From NCBI GenBank assembly GCA_944324205.1, contig CALUVK010000092.1, positions 1 through 6,477 on the forward strand: DNA of 6,477 nt, in the 5' to 3' direction. Below, one piece after another: positions 5,851 to 6,477 of this stretch (the stretch's first letter is position 1; every line of letters starts with the position of its first letter). This DNA comes from Candidatus Gastranaerophilales bacterium (lineage in GTDB: Bacteria; Cyanobacteriota; Vampirovibrionia; Gastranaerophilales; Gastranaerophilaceae). Made by a program: the position numbers and the translations under genes. The notes beneath the pieces are model-generated. The model saw nothing but the letters and a program-made list of their open reading frames with translations, did not search any database and was not told where the DNA came from.

Positions 5851-5942
5851 ATGAAATCAAAAAAAATTTCAATCAGGTATTAAAAAAAACAACTATCGAA
5901 ACTTTAAATGATATTGATTACACAAATATTTCACAAAATTAA
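5851..5942 (+). pseudogene. Possible frameshifted small reading frame
   Basis: An ATG at 5851 opens a frame that stops after 10 residues. The A8 run at 5859-5866 lies where one extra A would join it to the downstream frame ending at 5940-5942. The joined product would be about 30 residues, starting MKSKKNFNQVLKK and ending DYTNISQN. The ribosome site is weak (AGGT, about 11 bases upstream). It could be a decayed short gene, a frameshift-prone peptide or chance in AT-rich DNA; I recognise no family. Confidence 0.25.
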
Positions 5943-5982
5943 AAAGCCAGAGCTTGTTTTTTATGCTCTGACTTTTGTTTTA
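5941..5982 (-). terminator. Two-way terminator behind tRNA-Pro(GGG)
   Basis: On the minus strand AGTCAGAGC pairs with GCTCTGGCT (one U-G pair) around an 11-base loop, followed by TTTTTAAT, only 12 bases after the tRNA CCA end. Read on plus, the same stem has one C-A mismatch and is followed by TTTTGTTTT, so it could also end a transcript from the small unit at 5778-5942. Confidence 0.75.
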
Positions 5983-5984
5983 AA

Positions 5985-6061
5985 TGGTCGGAACGACAGG
6001 ATTTGAACCTGCGACCTCTACCACCCCAAGGTAGCACGCTACCAAGCTGCGCCACGTCCCG
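5985..6061 (-). tRNA. tRNA-Pro(GGG)
   Basis: The 77 bases form a full cloverleaf. Acceptor CGGGACG pairs with CGTTCCG; D stem GCGC/GCGT, anticodon stem CTACC/GGTAG and T stem GCAGG/CCTGT also pair. The loop TTGGGGT gives anticodon GGG, which reads CCC and CCU proline codons. The discriminator A and CCA are encoded. Just ahead of it on the minus strand stands AATAAAATAT, too close for a normal leader, so it may be transcribed from farther up, perhaps together with tRNA-Pro(CGG). Its first 11 bases recur in the tandem unit upstream. Confidence 0.95.
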
Positions 6062-6102
6062 ATATTTTATTCAATTTTCAATTCTTGGGCGCAGCTTGGT
6101 AG
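6039..6102. repeat. 15-bp perfect inverted repeat made from the tRNA-Pro D arm
   Basis: CTACCAAGCTGCGCC (6039-6053, within tRNA-Pro on the minus strand) is matched exactly in inverse orientation at 6088-6102 in the upstream repeat unit, with 34 bases between. A transcript covering both could pair the tRNA D-arm region with its inverted copy. A further copy of the outer arm lies at 6231-6245. Confidence 0.85.
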
Positions 6103-6193
6103 ATATCTTCTATACGGCTCGAGCGGAAACTTCCGTTTCCTGACTCGCCTACCTCCTCTCGAAACGATAAATAATCGTTTCTCGGGAGTCCTT
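6051..6193 (-). repeat. 143-bp tRNA-Pro-associated repeat, copy A
   Basis: The unit starts inside tRNA-Pro(GGG) with that gene's first 11 bases (6051-6061), then has about 26 bases of 5' flank and the inverted D-arm copy (6088-6102). Next come a hairpin built on GGAAAC-TTCC-GTTTCC (about 6125-6140) and the perfect hairpin GAAACGAT-AAATA-ATCGTTTC (6161-6181). Copy B follows directly and differs at only 3 of 143 positions. No protein is encoded. Confidence 0.9.
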
Positions 6194-6336
6194 GCCACGT
6201 CCCGATATTTTATTCAATTTTCAATTCTTGGGCGCAGCTTGGTAGATATCTTCTATACGGCTTGAGCGGAAACTTCCGTTTCCTGACTCGCCTGCCTCCT
6301 CTCGAAACGATAAATTATCGTTTCTCGGGAGTCCTT
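6194..6336 (-). repeat. 143-bp tRNA-Pro-associated repeat, copy B
   Basis: Tandem copy of the preceding unit, beginning with a detached copy of the first 11 bases of tRNA-Pro(GGG) (6194-6204). The three differences keep the folds. One turns a C-G stem pair next to GGAAAC into a wobble pair, and one lies in the loop of the GAAACGAT hairpin. Confidence 0.9.
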
Positions 6337-6370
6337 ACTACGTCCCTATATTGTCTATTATATTTTCAAT
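6337..6370 (-). repeat. Degenerate third start of the 143-bp unit
   Basis: ACTACGTCCCTATATT continues the tandem register exactly where a third copy would begin. It matches the tRNA-Pro 5' end and its flank with several changes and a small insertion, then ends near ATTTTCAAT. The inverted arm and hairpins do not follow. It is probably the original upstream flank or the oldest copy. Confidence 0.6.
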
Positions 6371-6425
6371 CACTAATCTCTAAAATATAGGTTGAATTCT
6401 TTACTCAACACTAACTTTTTAAAAA

Positions 6426-6477
6426 TGGTCGGGATGACAAGATTCGAACTTGCGACCCCCGCGACCCGAACACGGTG
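6426..6477 (-). tRNA. tRNA-Pro(CGG), 3' part
   Basis: The gene runs off the window; 52 bases of its 3' part are visible. The T arm GCAAG-TTCGAAT-CTTGT, the acceptor strand CATCCCG, discriminator A and CCA are all present. The anticodon stem CCGTG/CGCGG encloses TTCGGGT, giving anticodon CGG for the CCG proline codon. The missing acceptor strand should read CGGGATG. It lies on the same strand as tRNA-Pro(GGG), about 360 bp upstream of it, with the tandem repeat between them. Confidence 0.88.

Noticed and set aside
6051..6336. Pure assembly duplication
   Set aside because: The two copies differ at three positions and a degenerate third start follows, which is more like real duplication, although long reads would be needed to exclude collapse or error.
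6051..6370. CRISPR array
   Set aside because: The units are 143 bp, directly abutting and nearly identical throughout, with no short repeat/variable spacer pattern.

Overview
The window is AT-rich (roughly one third G+C by eye) bacterial chromosome with tight gene packing, short leaders and AGGAGG-type ribosome sites. The gene set (phosphonate biosynthesis, RNase HII, bacterial ferritin, a membrane-anchored metallophosphoesterase, tRNAs) fits a low-GC anaerobe, for example a gut bacterium such as a Gastranaerophilales/Vampirovibrionia-like or Firmicutes-like lineage. I cannot fix the taxon from the sequence alone. Both proline tRNA genes encode their CCA end; the glycine tRNA does not.

Positions 1-3214, plus strand: the 3' part of a phosphonate operon. 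It reads as a cytidylyltransferase / PEP mutase fusion (5' end outside the window), then phosphonopyruvate decarboxylase (3-bp gap), then an iron-type alcohol dehydrogenase of the phosphonoacetaldehyde reductase kind (8-bp overlap). Together they should turn PEP into phosphonopyruvate, then phosphonoacetaldehyde, then 2-hydroxyethylphosphonate. The fused nucleotidyltransferase would supply a CMP-activated headgroup for a surface glycan or lipid. After the third gene, a well-placed ribosome site leads into an 11-codon reading frame that stops at the convergent neighbour, possibly the stub of a lost fourth gene.

Positions 3231-4380, minus strand: ferritin followed by RNase HII, 1 bp apart, convergent with the phosphonate operon. 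The RNase HII active-site motif is written as an 11-bp perfect GC-rich palindrome. Positions 4381-4593 are a divergent intergenic region. It holds an extended -10 promoter for each direction and a double-hairpin palindromic repeat. The metallophosphoesterase gene (4594-5349, plus) may be translated from a leaderless mRNA.

Positions 5350-6477 are non-protein-coding apart from one doubtful small frame. They carry tRNA-Gly(CCC) on plus, and tRNA-Pro(GGG) and the 3' part of tRNA-Pro(CGG) on minus. The most unusual content is here. A 197-bp structured segment sits behind tRNA-Gly and ends in an exact 17-bp copy of that tRNA's 3' end. A 143-bp structured unit sits ahead of tRNA-Pro(GGG) in two tandem copies, each carrying the first 11 bases of that tRNA. 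In both places the segment also holds an inverted copy of the neighbouring part of the same tRNA, followed by hairpins. This shared plan suggests a small, apparently undescribed class of tRNA-associated repeat that copies the end of its host tRNA and so leaves the gene intact. Between the two tRNA loci lies a possible tiny transcription unit (promoter, leader hairpin, frameshifted 30-residue frame, two-way terminator).
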